Of a stretch of DNA of 53,795 nt, positions 7,137-16,470 are shown piece by piece. Location of the stretch: assembly GCA_016280855.1 (NCBI GenBank), contig JAEEHP010000033.1, positions 1 through 53,795 on the forward strand, read 5' to 3'. The stretch's first letter is position 1. Each line of letters begins with the position of its first letter. The position numbers were made by a program, and so were the translations under genes. Under the pieces are notes generated by a model. It was not told where the DNA came from. It did not search any database and saw nothing but the letters and a program-made list of their open reading frames with translations. The stretch is from Bacteroidaceae bacterium. Lineage in GTDB: Bacteria; Bacteroidota; Bacteroidia; Bacteroidales; Bacteroidaceae.

Positions 7137-8075
7137 ATGAATCCCTGCGAATACCACGTTCCTGTGCTTTTGGAACCATCTGTAGATGGTTTAAACATTT
7201 GTCCAAGTGGCACTTATGTGGATGTTACCCTCGGCGGAGGTGGACACAGTCGCGAGATTCTGCGTCGCATAGGTCCCGAGGGCCGTCTGTTCAGCTTCGA
7301 CCAGGATGGTGATGCCATCGCCCGTGCTCAGGGCTACTTGGCTGATCATCCTTCGCCGCAATGGACGTTGGTGCAGTCCAATTTCCGCTACTTGAAGAAC
7401 TGGATGCGCTACTACGGTGTGGAGAGCCTCGATGGCGTGCTGGCCGACTTAGGCGTGTCGAGCCATCATTTCGACGAAGCCGACCGCGGCTTCAGCTTCC
7501 GAACGGATGCGCCTCTGGACATGAGGATGAACCAGCAGGCGCGGCAGACGGCCGCAGACGTAGTGAACAGCTATAGCGCCGGCGAACTGACTTCGGTGTT
7601 CCGCCTCTACGGCGAACTGAGGCAGGCCTCGCGACTGGCTGATGCCATCGTTAAAGCCCGCAGTCGACAGGAGCTGCGCTCGACAGGCGAGCTGGCCGAA
7701 CTGCTGACCCCGTTGCTGGGGCGCGACCGCGAGAAAAAGGACTTGGCACGAGCCTTTCAGGCTTTGCGCATCGAGGTGAACCACGAGATGGACGCCCTGC
7801 GCGATATGCTGATGGCAGCAACGGAGTTGCTGCGACCTGGAGGGCGCCTCGTGGTCATTGCCTATCACTCGCTCGAGGACCGCATGGTCAAGAACCTCAT
7901 GCGAGCCGGTAACATCGAAGGCGAAGTCGTGCAGGACATTTACGGTAGGACGGAATCGACGCTCAGGGCCGTAGGAAAACCCATAGCACCGACCGATGAG
8001 GAGCTGGCGGCTAACCCGAGAAGCCGGAGCGCAAGGTTGAGGATTGCGGAGCGAACGGAAACGACGGAAGGGTAG
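7137..8075 (+). CDS. rsmH: 16S rRNA (cytosine(1402)-N(4))-methyltransferase RsmH
   Basis: A 312-residue SAM-dependent methyltransferase (formerly MraW) that N4-methylates C1402 in the 30S P site. The SAM motif DVTLGGGGHSREIL is near the N-terminus, followed by GVLADLGVSSHHFD, PLDMRMN, the FQALRIEVNHE block and a terminal VVIAYHSLEDR motif. The ATG at 7122 in the same frame lies inside the -7 promoter box, so I choose 7137 (MNPCEYHVPVLL), which matches the family N-terminus. It opens the dcw cluster. The usual preceding gene mraZ is not present; upstream lies a divergent gene. Confidence 0.93.
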   Translation: MNPCEYHVPVLLEPSVDGLNICPSGTYVDVTLGGGGHSREILRRIGPEGRLFSFDQDGDAIARAQGYLADHPSPQWTLVQSNFRYLKNWMRYYGVESLDGVLADLGVSSHHFDEADRGFSFRTDAPLDMRMNQQARQTAADVVNSYSAGELTSVFRLYGELRQASRLADAIVKARSRQELRSTGELAELLTPLLGRDREKKDLARAFQALRIEVNHEMDALRDMLMAATELLRPGGRLVVIAYHSLEDRMVKNLMRAGNIEGEVVQDIYGRTESTLRAVGKPIAPTDEELAANPRSRSARLRIAERTETTEG

Positions 8076-8170
8076 AAGTGCTACTTTTTTTAGAATTAAA
8101 GGATACGAGGTGATAGAAATCGGAGTAGAAAAGCCTCGTTGAGTATATATATATAATAGGTAATAGTGAA

Positions 8171-8740
8171 ATGAGCAAGAAACGTAGTGCATTAGAAGGT
8201 GCTGACCCCTTGGGTGGGCAGGAAGCCGTCACCACTGATGATGTCCCTTTCGAGATCGAGGACATCGTGGTCGAAGAGCCCTCGGAAGTGCTCCCTGAGG
8301 AATCAGAGGATGCCGACGCCGAGGAATCCGTGGACGATGATATCCCTGTGGCTGTCGTGAAGGATAACGACCGTCGGGAACGCCGTTCGACCTGGCGTAT
8401 GCTCTCGTCGGAGGATTTTCCGCAGCTGTCGTTGCGCGAGATCCTCGGTGGCGATTACCTCATCGGCAGCTTCCTCCGCCGCAACATCCTCTTCATCCTG
8501 GTGCTGGTGGGCTTAGCTATTCTCTATATCTCCAACCGCTATGCGGCGCAACAGGAAATCATCGAGCACGAGGAACTGCGTAAAGAGCTGACGGAAAAAA
8601 AGAACTATGCGCTCACACAGTATGCGGAGCTGACGATGAACAGCCGCCAAAGCAGCATAGAGAACCGCCTGAAGGGTTTCGGCGATAGCCTGCTGACCGC
8701 GCCGAAGGAGCCCCCGTTCATCATCAGGGTGAAGGAGTAG
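8171..8740 (+). CDS. ftsL: FtsL-like cell-division protein
   Basis: A 189-residue bitopic membrane protein in the ftsL position between rsmH and ftsI. Residues 1-90 are cytoplasmic and very acidic (many Glu/Asp). A single membrane span lies at about 104-122 (NILFILVLVGLAILYIS). A periplasmic coiled coil with Glu/Lys heptads follows (EIIEHEELRKELTEKK). FtsL joins FtsQ and other partners to form the subcomplex that activates FtsW-FtsI at the septum. The extended acidic N-terminus is usual for Bacteroidetes FtsL-like proteins. The call rests on topology and context rather than strong sequence identity. Confidence 0.8.
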   Translation: MSKKRSALEGADPLGGQEAVTTDDVPFEIEDIVVEEPSEVLPEESEDADAEESVDDDIPVAVVKDNDRRERRSTWRMLSSEDFPQLSLREILGGDYLIGSFLRRNILFILVLVGLAILYISNRYAAQQEIIEHEELRKELTEKKNYALTQYAELTMNSRQSSIENRLKGFGDSLLTAPKEPPFIIRVKE

Positions 8741-8743
8741 GGG

Positions 8744-8860
8744 GAGTTGAAAGTTGAGAGTTGAAAGTTCTTCGCAAGCGAAGCGACCAAAGGTCGAGCG
8801 GAGAGTTGAAAGTTGAAAGTTGAAAGTTGAAAATTGAGAGTTGAAAGTTGAAAAGTTGAG
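8744..8860. repeat. Heptad array (GTTGAAA/GTTGAGA units) with hairpin insert
   Basis: The array begins 3 bp after the ftsL stop. An insert at about 8770-8802 holds two palindromes, CTTCGCAAGCGAAG (8770-8783) and CGACC-AAA-GGTCG (8784-8796). The same composite occurs in opposite orientation after murE (12445-12536). Confidence 0.85.
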
Positions 8861-8886
8861 CATTCAAATATAGAAAATAAGGAGTC

Positions 8887-10974
8887 ATGGTATTCGATAG
8901 CAAACGTATAATTCCCCGTTATTTATTCGTCATCATAGTGATGACGCTTGCCGGCGTAGCCATTATCGGCAAGGCAGCTTATGAGATGTTGGTGAACGAC
9001 AGCTACTGGGAAACCGTTCGGAAACGCATGGCTTCGCAGCAGAAGGATATTCCTGCCGTGCGTGGTAATATCTATTCTGCGGACGGACAGCTGCTGGTCG
9101 GATCAATGCCCATCTATACGCTGTATGTCGATCTTGTGGCCATTGACCGCAATGACAGCGTGGCGGAACGGAAACGTCGTGAATGGCGCGACACTACGTT
9201 CGTTCAAGAACTGGATAGCCTGTGCATTGGCTTGAACCAGCTATTCCCCAAGAAGAGTGTCAGCGAGTATAAAGACCTCTTGACACGCGCCTACCGCAAT
9301 GCTAAAACGCTCGAGAGCTCCACAAAAAAGTGCCAGCGGACATTTGTGTTAGCCCGCGACGCCTCGTATATTCAGTATCGTGAGTTCCTGAAACTGCCTT
9401 TTGTCCGCGCCGGTCGCAACAAATCTGGTATGTACGGCGAAGAGATTCCGCAGCGCCAGAAGCCTTATGGCAACATGGCACGGCGAACGCTGGGTGATCT
9501 GGTGCGCTCTTGCGACTCGGCGATGAACGGACTGGAGCTGGCTTACGACAGTATCCTGCGGGGAACTAATGGCAAGCGCCATCGCGAGAAGGTGCGCCGA
9601 GTGTGGATGGATAAGACCGACGTGGAACCCATCAACGGCCTCGACGTGATCTCGACCATCGACGTTGGCATGCAGGATGCGGCCGAGAAGATTCTCGTGC
9701 GCAAGCTGCATGAGGTGAATGGCGAAGTGGGCGTCGTCGTGCTCATGGAAGTGGCAACGGGCGACGTTAAAGCCATCGTCAATATGACCCGCCTCGGGGA
9801 GCCTGGTTACTATTTCTATGCGGAGGTGAAAAACAATGCCATCACTGACTTATGGGAGCCCGGCTCGACCTTCAAGACGGCCTCGATGATGGTGGCGCTC
9901 GAGGATGGCGTCATCACGCGTAAGGATTCTGTGAATGTGGGCAACGGCGTGTACATGATGCATGGCCGTCCGATGAAGGATCACAATTGGCGCAAAGGCG
10001 GTTACGGCCGTTATATCACGGTTGACGAATGTCTGATGTTCTCGTCGAACGTGGGGGTGAGCCGTATCATCGATGAGCACTATCATCAGCATCCCGAGAA
10101 ATATGTCGATGGCTTGTATCGCGAGGGCGTGGGTGTGCCTTTCTCCTTGCCTTTCAAAGGGCAGGGCTTCCCGAGAGTGCGCCGTCCCAAGCCCGACGGC
10201 AGCAACTGGAGCAAGACGGCGCTGCCGTGGATGAGCATCGGCTACGAAACGCAGATACCTCCCATCTACACGTTGACCTTCTACAACGCCATCGCGAACA
10301 ACGGCCGAATGGTAAAGCCGCGTTTCGTGCGCGAAATTCAGAAGGACGGCCAGACGCTCATGACCTTCCCCGTGGAGGTGGTGAAGGAACGCATCTGCAA
10401 GCCGAGCACGTTGAAGGATATCCACGCTATCCTGGAGCGTGTGGTCAATGACAAGACGGGGCTTGGCAAGAAAGCCGGATGCAAGCAGTTCAAGGTCTGT
10501 GGTAAGACAGGTACGGCTCAGGTGGCCGACGAACATGGCAGCTACCACGGCTCGCCCGCCCGTTACATGGTCAGTTTCTGTGGGTTCTATCCCTCGGAAG
10601 CGCCTAAATACAGCTGCATCGTATGTATCAAGAAGAGCGGCCTGCCGGCATCCGGAGGCGGACAGTGCGGACCGGTGTTCTCGGAGCTGGCGCAGTACGT
10701 GATGGCCAAGGGTGTCTATCGTAACGCTGAAGAAGCTGCCGACAGTACGTCGGTGTTAGAAAGACCTGAACCTGCGGCAATGCCTGAAATAGAAGACGGG
10801 ATCGTACCTAATTTAAAAGGATTAGGCGCGCGCGAGGCGGTCAGCATCGCCGAAAAGCAAGGACTGAACGTGAAGCTGCACGGACAAGGACGCGTGGCCG
10901 GGCAGAATATTCCGGCAGGTGCCAAGGCTGTTAAGGGTCAGACGATAACGTTGGAGTTAAGAACCGAAAAATAA
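8887..10974 (+). CDS. ftsI: Septal peptidoglycan transpeptidase FtsI (PBP3), with PASTA domain
   Basis: A 695-residue class B penicillin-binding protein that cross-links septal peptidoglycan together with FtsW. An N-terminal membrane anchor (about 10-30) is followed by a pedestal domain and the transpeptidase domain. Catalytic motifs are visible: STFK with nucleophile Ser327, SSN at 386-388 and KTG at 540-542. A single PASTA domain lies at about 636-692 ([15 protein letters not shown] to the end), as in SpoVD-type and Bacteroidetes FtsI proteins. It lies 7 bp upstream of murE. The leader contains a heptad-repeat array. Confidence 0.95.
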   Translation: MVFDSKRIIPRYLFVIIVMTLAGVAIIGKAAYEMLVNDSYWETVRKRMASQQKDIPAVRGNIYSADGQLLVGSMPIYTLYVDLVAIDRNDSVAERKRREWRDTTFVQELDSLCIGLNQLFPKKSVSEYKDLLTRAYRNAKTLESSTKKCQRTFVLARDASYIQYREFLKLPFVRAGRNKSGMYGEEIPQRQKPYGNMARRTLGDLVRSCDSAMNGLELAYDSILRGTNGKRHREKVRRVWMDKTDVEPINGLDVISTIDVGMQDAAEKILVRKLHEVNGEVGVVVLMEVATGDVKAIVNMTRLGEPGYYFYAEVKNNAITDLWEPGSTFKTASMMVALEDGVITRKDSVNVGNGVYMMHGRPMKDHNWRKGGYGRYITVDECLMFSSNVGVSRIIDEHYHQHPEKYVDGLYREGVGVPFSLPFKGQGFPRVRRPKPDGSNWSKTALPWMSIGYETQIPPIYTLTFYNAIANNGRMVKPRFVREIQKDGQTLMTFPVEVVKERICKPSTLKDIHAILERVVNDKTGLGKKAGCKQFKVCGKTGTAQVADEHGSYHGSPARYMVSFCGFYPSEAPKYSCIVCIKKSGLPASGGGQCGPVFSELAQYVMAKGVYRNAEEAADSTSVLERPEPAAMPEIEDGIVPNLKGLGAREAVSIAEKQGLNVKLHGQGRVAGQNIPAGAKAVKGQTITLELRTEK

Positions 10975-10981
10975 TATATAT

Positions 10982-12439
10982 ATGAAACTATCAGATCTCA
11001 TTCAAGTCATTAAGCCTACGGAGGTGATAGGCTCAACGGATGTCGAAATAGCAGACATCGCCACTGACTCGCGCCAGGTGAAGCCCGGCCATCTCTTCAT
11101 CGCCGTACCCGGAACGCAGGTGGACGGTCATCAGTATATCCCCAAGGCCATCGAGCAGGGCGCTGTGGCTGTGGCGTGCCAGTCGCTACCCGAGGTACGT
11201 CCTGAGGGTGTGACCTTCATCGTCGTTGCCGACAGCGAAGGCGCCGTAGGACTTTTGGCGCACCGCTTTTGCGGCGAACCTACAGAAAAGCTCGATTTGA
11301 TCGGTGTAACCGGAACTAACGGAAAGACGACCATCGCCACCTTATTATATAAGATGTTTCGCCGTTTCGGTTACAAATGCGGCCTCGTGAGCACGGTTTG
11401 CAACTACGTCGATGATGAGGCCGTGCCGACGGATCATACGACGCCCGACCCAATCACGCTGAACCGCCTGCTCGGCCGGATGGCGGATGCCGGGTGTAAA
11501 TACGCTTTCATGGAGGTGAGCTCCCACAGCGTCGTACAGCGTCGTATCGGCGGTCTGCGCTTCAAGGGAGGCATTTTCACCAACCTCACGCGCGACCATT
11601 TGGATTATCATAAGACGTTCGAGGCTTACCGCGATGCCAAGAAGGGTTTCTTTGACCTCCTGCCTAAGGACGCTTTTGCGGTGGTCAATGCCGACGACAA
11701 GAATGGTCTGTTCATGGTCCAGAACACGAAGGCTACGGTGAAGACCTACAGCCTCCGTGGCGTGGCAGATTTCCATGCCCGCATCCTTGAAGAAGGTTTT
11801 GACGGCATGAACCTGAATATCTGCGGTCGTGAGATTTTCGCCCAATTCATCGGGCGTTTCAATGTGTCGAACCTCCTGGCGGTGTATGGCGCTGCCGTCT
11901 GTATGGGCAAGCAGCCCGAGGACGTCCTTGTTGCCCTGAGCGCCCTTCGTCCTGTCAATGGCCGCTTCGAGACCATCCGTTCGCACGAAGGAGTGACGGC
12001 CATCGTGGACTACGCCCACACGCCCGATGCACTTGACAATGTGCTTTCGACGATCAACGAGATCCTGAAGAAGCCCGGCCAATGCATCACCGTCTGTGGA
12101 GCCGGCGGCAATCGCGACAAGGGCAAACGTCCGCTGATGGCGCAGAGTGCTGTGCGCGCTTCCGACCGCGTCATCATCACGTCGGACAACCCCCGTTTTG
12201 AGGAGCCGCAAGCCATTATCGACGATATGCTCGCAGGGGTTACCTCAGCGGAGGACAAGCGCAAGGTCATCAGCATCGTGGATCGTCGCGAGGCCATCCG
12301 CACGGCATGCATGATGGCACAGCCCGGCGACGTGATCCTCATTGCCGGCAAAGGACACGAAGACTATCAGGAAGTGAAAGGCGTCAAGCATCATTTCGAT
12401 GACCACGAAGTCGTCCGCGAAGCCTTTGGCCTTGAATAA
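10982..12439 (+). CDS. murE: UDP-MurNAc-L-alanyl-D-glutamate--meso-diaminopimelate ligase MurE
   Basis: A 485-residue cytoplasmic Mur ligase adding the third stem-peptide residue. The ATP loop [14 protein letters not shown] is clear, with the central-domain block [16 protein letters not shown] and the [11 protein letters not shown] region. The DNPR motif ([10 protein letters not shown]) marks enzymes that add meso-diaminopimelate rather than lysine, so the peptidoglycan is probably of the DAP type. It starts 7 bp after ftsI. murF, which often follows, is not in the cluster. Confidence 0.95.
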   Translation: MKLSDLIQVIKPTEVIGSTDVEIADIATDSRQVKPGHLFIAVPGTQVDGHQYIPKAIEQGAVAVACQSLPEVRPEGVTFIVVADSEGAVGLLAHRFCGEPTEKLDLIGVTGTNGKTTIATLLYKMFRRFGYKCGLVSTVCNYVDDEAVPTDHTTPDPITLNRLLGRMADAGCKYAFMEVSSHSVVQRRIGGLRFKGGIFTNLTRDHLDYHKTFEAYRDAKKGFFDLLPKDAFAVVNADDKNGLFMVQNTKATVKTYSLRGVADFHARILEEGFDGMNLNICGREIFAQFIGRFNVSNLLAVYGAAVCMGKQPEDVLVALSALRPVNGRFETIRSHEGVTAIVDYAHTPDALDNVLSTINEILKKPGQCITVCGAGGNRDKGKRPLMAQSAVRASDRVIITSDNPRFEEPQAIIDDMLAGVTSAEDKRKVISIVDRREAIRTACMMAQPGDVILIAGKGHEDYQEVKGVKHHFDDHEVVREAFGLE

Positions 12440-12444
12440 TAAAA

Positions 12445-12536
12445 ACTTTCAACTCTCCGCTCGACCTCAGGTCGCTTGACCCTTCAAGAACTTTCAACTT
12501 TCAACTCTCAACTTTCAACTTTCAACTCTCAACTCG
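12445..12536. repeat. Heptad array (AACTTTC/AACTCTC units) with hairpin insert
   Basis: The array begins 6 bp after the murE stop. The insert around 12457-12489 contains CGACCT-C-AGGTCG (12462-12474) and is, in reverse complement, a close relative of the insert at 8770-8802. It ends 8 bp before mraY. Confidence 0.85.
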
Positions 12537-12543
12537 TCACCTC

Positions 12544-13806
12544 ATGTTATACTACCTCTTCAGATACCTCGGTGAGTTTGGAATTCCCGGCTCCCACATG
12601 TGGAGTTATATCTCCTTCCGCGCTTTGCTGACGCTGGTGCTTTCGCTGATGATCTCAGCGTGGTTCGGCGAGTGGTTCATCAAATGGATGAAACGCCGCA
12701 ACTATAGCGAGGAGCAGCGTGATGCCAGCATTGATCCTTATGGCGTCGAGAAAAAGGGCGTCCCCTCGATGGGTGGCATTATCATCATTGTGGCCACTGT
12801 TGTCCCAGCCTTGCTCTTCGGTCGTCTGCGTAATATCTATATGTTATTGATGCTTGGAACGACTTTGTGGCTCGGAATGCTCGGTTTCATCGACGATATG
12901 ACCAAGATGAAGAAGAACAAGGACGGCATCAAACCTGCCGTGAAATTGATTGGTCAGGCCGTACTGGGTTTGGTCGTGGGCCTCGTGCTTTGGCTCAGTC
13001 CAGATGCCGTCATCCGCGAGAACATCTCAATCGAGCGTCAGGATGGCACTGAGATTGTACACAAAAGTCAGCCAGTCAAGAGCACGCTGACGACGATTCC
13101 CTTCGTCAAGAACAATAACCTCAGTTACACGGAGGCTTGTTCGTGGTTCGGCGATTACAAGTCCGCTGCAGGCTGGGGCTTGTTCGTGTTGGTGACCATC
13201 TTCATCGTCATGGCTGTTTCGAACGGAGCCAACCTGAACGATGGCATGGACGGGATGTGTGCCGGCAACTCTGCCATCATGTGTTTTGCCTTGGCCATCC
13301 TGGCTTATGTGTCGTCGCACACGCAATTTGCGGCTTACCTCAATATCATGTATGTCCCAGGTTCAGAGGAGCTGGTGGTTTTCCTGATGGCTTTCGTTGG
13401 TGCGCTCATCGGTTTCCTGTGGTACAACGCTTATCCGGCTCAGGTGTTCATGGGCGACACGGGTTCGTTGGCCATCGGCGGTATTATCGCAGTGACGGCC
13501 ATCATCATCCACAAGGAATTGCTGTTGCCGCTGATTTGCTTTGTGTTCCTCATGGAGAGCCTCAGTGTGATCCTGCAGACCAACTATGCACGCTACGGTA
13601 ACAAGCGCGGCCTGAAACTTCGTTTCTTCAAACGTGCTCCTCTGCATGACACGTTCCGTGTGAAGCCCGGCCAGTTGCCGTCGGACTTCCGTGTGCTCAT
13701 CAACTGGCCTAAGGGCAGCTGGTTGGAGTCGAAGATCACGACACGTTTCTGGATTATTACGATTATGATGTGCGCTCTTGCCATCGTTACATTAAAGATC
13801 AGATAA
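12544..13806 (+). CDS. mraY: Phospho-MurNAc-pentapeptide transferase MraY
   Basis: A 420-residue polytopic membrane enzyme that transfers phospho-MurNAc-pentapeptide to undecaprenyl phosphate, making lipid I. It has about ten spans and the Asp motifs FIDDMTKMKK, NLNDGMDGM and VFMGDTGSLAIGG. The cytoplasmic motif that is HHH in enterobacteria reads APLHDTF here and is followed by an insertion before the last span. To my knowledge a variant HD-type motif and an insertion are normal in Bacteroidales. A further insertion (about residues 160-210) between spans also lengthens it beyond the ~360 residues of E. coli MraY. murD starts 1 bp after its stop. Confidence 0.93.
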   Translation: MLYYLFRYLGEFGIPGSHMWSYISFRALLTLVLSLMISAWFGEWFIKWMKRRNYSEEQRDASIDPYGVEKKGVPSMGGIIIIVATVVPALLFGRLRNIYMLLMLGTTLWLGMLGFIDDMTKMKKNKDGIKPAVKLIGQAVLGLVVGLVLWLSPDAVIRENISIERQDGTEIVHKSQPVKSTLTTIPFVKNNNLSYTEACSWFGDYKSAAGWGLFVLVTIFIVMAVSNGANLNDGMDGMCAGNSAIMCFALAILAYVSSHTQFAAYLNIMYVPGSEELVVFLMAFVGALIGFLWYNAYPAQVFMGDTGSLAIGGIIAVTAIIIHKELLLPLICFVFLMESLSVILQTNYARYGNKRGLKLRFFKRAPLHDTFRVKPGQLPSDFRVLINWPKGSWLESKITTRFWIITIMMCALAIVTLKIR

Positions 13807-13807
13807 G

Positions 13808-15139
13808 ATGAAAAGAATGGTTATCTTAGGCGCTGCCGAGAGTGGCGTAGGCGCTGCGGTGTTGGCGCAGAAAAAAGGTTTTGATGTCTTCGTCACTGAT
13901 ATGGGGAAGATAAAGCCTCACTACCAGCAAATGCTCGATGAACACGGCATTTCTTGGGAGGAAGGCCGTCATACGGAGGCGCTGGTGTTGAATGCTGACG
14001 AGATTGTAAAGAGCCCCGGTATCCCTGACACGGCGCCCATGGTGGAAAAGGTGAAAGCTGCCGGAATCCCGATCATCAGCGAGATTGAGTTTGCCGGTCG
14101 CTATACCGATTCGCAGATGATCTGTATCACGGGCTCCAACGGCAAGACGACCACGACGAGCTTGATCTATCATATCTTCAAGAAAGCCGGCTACGATGTC
14201 GGGCTCGCCGGCAATATAGGACGGAGTCTGGCACTGCAAGTCGCTGAGGATCCGCACGAATACTATGTCATTGAGCTGTCGAGCTTCCAGCTGGACAATA
14301 TGTATGACTTCCGAGCCAACATCGCCGTGCTGCTGAATATCACGCCAGACCATCTCGACCGTTACCACAATTCGATGCAGGAATACACCGATTCGAAGAT
14401 GCGAATCCTGCAGAATCAGACCAAGGATGATGCTTTCGTGTTCTGGAACGACGACCCTGTCATTCGTCGCGAGTTGGAGAAGTACCACATCGAGAGCCGG
14501 ATGTGTCCGTTCAGCATCCTGGAGAAAGAAGGTATGATCGGTTATATCTCAGACGGCGAATACGTCATCGAGCGTCCCACGCCCTTCAATATGGAACAGG
14601 AGGATTTGGCGCTGACGGGTAAGCATAATCTGTACAATTCCTTAGCTGCCGGCATCGCAGCCGACTTGAGCGGTATCTCCAACGAGGTCATTCGCGAAAG
14701 CCTGAGCGATTTCGAAGGCGTGGAGCACCGCCTGGAATTTGTGTGCAAGGTACATGGCGTCACGTTCATCAACGATTCCAAGGCCACCAATGTTGATGCC
14801 TGTTGGTATGCGTTGGAAAGCATGACGCAGCCTACGATCCTCATCATCGGCGGTTTGGACAAAGGCAACGACTACAACCAGATCAAGGATCTCGTGCTGC
14901 AGAAGTGTAAAGGCCTCGTCTATCTTGGCGTTGACAACCGAAAGCTTCACGAGTTCTTCGACCCGTTGGGGCTGCCTGTAACCGAAACCCACTCGATGAA
15001 GGACTGCGTCGAGGCCTGCTACAAGATGGCTTCTCCCGGCGATACGATCCTTCTGTCGCCGTGCTGCGCCAGCTTCGACCTCTTCAAGAATATGGAAGAT
15101 CGCGGCGAGCAATTCAAGAGCCTCGCAAGGTCTTTGTAA
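13808..15139 (+). CDS. murD: UDP-MurNAc-L-alanine--D-glutamate ligase MurD
   Basis: A 443-residue cytoplasmic Mur ligase adding D-Glu to UDP-MurNAc-L-Ala. The Rossmann-like N-terminus (MVILGAAESGVGAAVLAQ) binds the UDP substrate. The ATP loop reads ITGSNGKTTTTSLIYH; the central domain has ELSSFQLDN and ITPDHLDRY; the C-terminal domain has FINDSKATNVDA and SPCCASFDLF. It is almost contiguous with mraY (1-bp gap), indicating cotranscription. The reverse frames show no competing gene. Confidence 0.95.
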   Translation: MKRMVILGAAESGVGAAVLAQKKGFDVFVTDMGKIKPHYQQMLDEHGISWEEGRHTEALVLNADEIVKSPGIPDTAPMVEKVKAAGIPIISEIEFAGRYTDSQMICITGSNGKTTTTSLIYHIFKKAGYDVGLAGNIGRSLALQVAEDPHEYYVIELSSFQLDNMYDFRANIAVLLNITPDHLDRYHNSMQEYTDSKMRILQNQTKDDAFVFWNDDPVIRRELEKYHIESRMCPFSILEKEGMIGYISDGEYVIERPTPFNMEQEDLALTGKHNLYNSLAAGIAADLSGISNEVIRESLSDFEGVEHRLEFVCKVHGVTFINDSKATNVDACWYALESMTQPTILIIGGLDKGNDYNQIKDLVLQKCKGLVYLGVDNRKLHEFFDPLGLPVTETHSMKDCVEACYKMASPGDTILLSPCCASFDLFKNMEDRGEQFKSLARSL

Positions 15140-15197
15140 TACAATCAAGTGTGTTTTTCAACGCTGTTATAAGTAAGATTCAACATCACGAAGCCCC

Positions 15198-16388
15198 ATG
15201 ACAATACGTAACAAAGCCGTCGATATCGGTCGTCTCTTTGAAGGCGACAAAGTCATTTGGATGATTCTGTTCTTCCTCTGCATTATTTCTGTGCTCGAAG
15301 TGTACAGCGCATCGAGTAATATGACCTTTGAGAGAGGCTCGTATTGGAGCCCAGTGCTGATGCACGGCCTGTACCTGCTTGTGGGCGTCGGTGTGGCCTG
15401 GGTTGTCCATCGCATCCCTTATCGCTATTTCAGCTGGATTGTCGTCATCGGTCCAGTATTGAGCGTTCTTCTACTTATAGCAGCTATGCTCACCAAAGGC
15501 ACCAACGGTGCTGCGCGTTGGCTGAGCATTGCCGGTGTGTCGTTTCAGCCATCTGAGATTGCCAAGGGTTCGCTGATTGTTGTCGTGGCGTGGCTGCTCA
15601 GCGTGCTTCGCGACGAAAAGGGTGCGACCACCTCTGCCTTTAAATGGATTATGGTCATAACGCTTGTCATCTGCAGCCTCATCGTTACCGAGAACCTCTC
15701 GACGGCCGCCTTTACCTTCATCGTCGTTTTGCTCATGATGTTTGTCGGCAATGTTCCTTGGAAGCAGTTGAGCGCGTTGATCGGATTAATCGTTATCGGC
15801 GGCGCTCTCGGTTATTCCGTGCTGCGCTTCACCCCGGAACCCACGTTGGAGAAAGCGAGTGAACTGCCGGGCTTGAAACGTCTCACCACCTGGGCGCACC
15901 GTGTGCGTAATCACACAGAGATGCCCGCCGACCCGCTGCAGTACGACTTGAACACGAATCCCCAAATCACGCAAGCTCACGTGGCTATTGCCACGAGCGG
16001 TATCATAGGTTGTGGTCCCGGTAACTCGGAGGTGCGCGACTTCCTGCCTCAGGCCTATTCCGATTTTATCTATGCCATCATCATCGAAGAGCTGGGCTTG
16101 CTCGGCGGTTTGTTTGTGTTGCTGCTATACATCGCCCTGTTGTATCGAGCGGCTCGTATTTCCAGTCGTTGCGATAAGAATTTCCCTGCCTTCCTCATTA
16201 TGGGGCTCTCGCTGCTGATCGTCACGCAGGCATTGATCAACATGATGGTTGCGGTGGGGCTTTTCCCCGTCACGGGTCAGCCTTTACCGTTGGTCAGCCG
16301 CGGTGGTTCGTCGATCATGGTGAACTGTGCTTACATCGGAATGATCCTCTCCGTGAGCCGTTATGCGGAGGTCAGTCAAGAAAAATAG
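15198..16388 (+). CDS. ftsW: Septal peptidoglycan polymerase FtsW (SEDS family)
   Basis: A 396-residue SEDS glycosyltransferase that polymerises lipid II at the septum with FtsI. It has about ten membrane spans. Family motifs are FQPSEIAKGSLIV, the periplasmic-loop segment with the conserved QAYSDFIYAIIIEELG, and the terminal TGQPLPLVSRGGSS. The long periplasmic loop between these last two sites carries the catalytic Asp region of the family (YSDF). It lies between murD and murG. A new promoter probably begins after its stop. Confidence 0.94.
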   Translation: MTIRNKAVDIGRLFEGDKVIWMILFFLCIISVLEVYSASSNMTFERGSYWSPVLMHGLYLLVGVGVAWVVHRIPYRYFSWIVVIGPVLSVLLLIAAMLTKGTNGAARWLSIAGVSFQPSEIAKGSLIVVVAWLLSVLRDEKGATTSAFKWIMVITLVICSLIVTENLSTAAFTFIVVLLMMFVGNVPWKQLSALIGLIVIGGALGYSVLRFTPEPTLEKASELPGLKRLTTWAHRVRNHTEMPADPLQYDLNTNPQITQAHVAIATSGIIGCGPGNSEVRDFLPQAYSDFIYAIIIEELGLLGGLFVLLLYIALLYRAARISSRCDKNFPAFLIMGLSLLIVTQALINMMVAVGLFPVTGQPLPLVSRGGSSIMVNCAYIGMILSVSRYAEVSQEK

Positions 16389-16442
16389 GTGTTGAAATGC
16401 AAAAAAATCACCTCAAAGCATTCTGCATAAGATAATTATTAG

Positions 16443-16450
16443 TATATTTG
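16443..16450 (+). promoter_or_regulatory. Internal -7 element before murG
   Basis: TATATTTG followed by CACGC matches TAnnTTTG, 20 bp before the murG ATG. The gap after ftsW is AT-rich. No clear -33 TTG at the right distance, so this is a possible internal promoter of the dcw cluster. Confidence 0.5.
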
Positions 16451-16470
16451 CACGCAATTTAAGCAAGATA

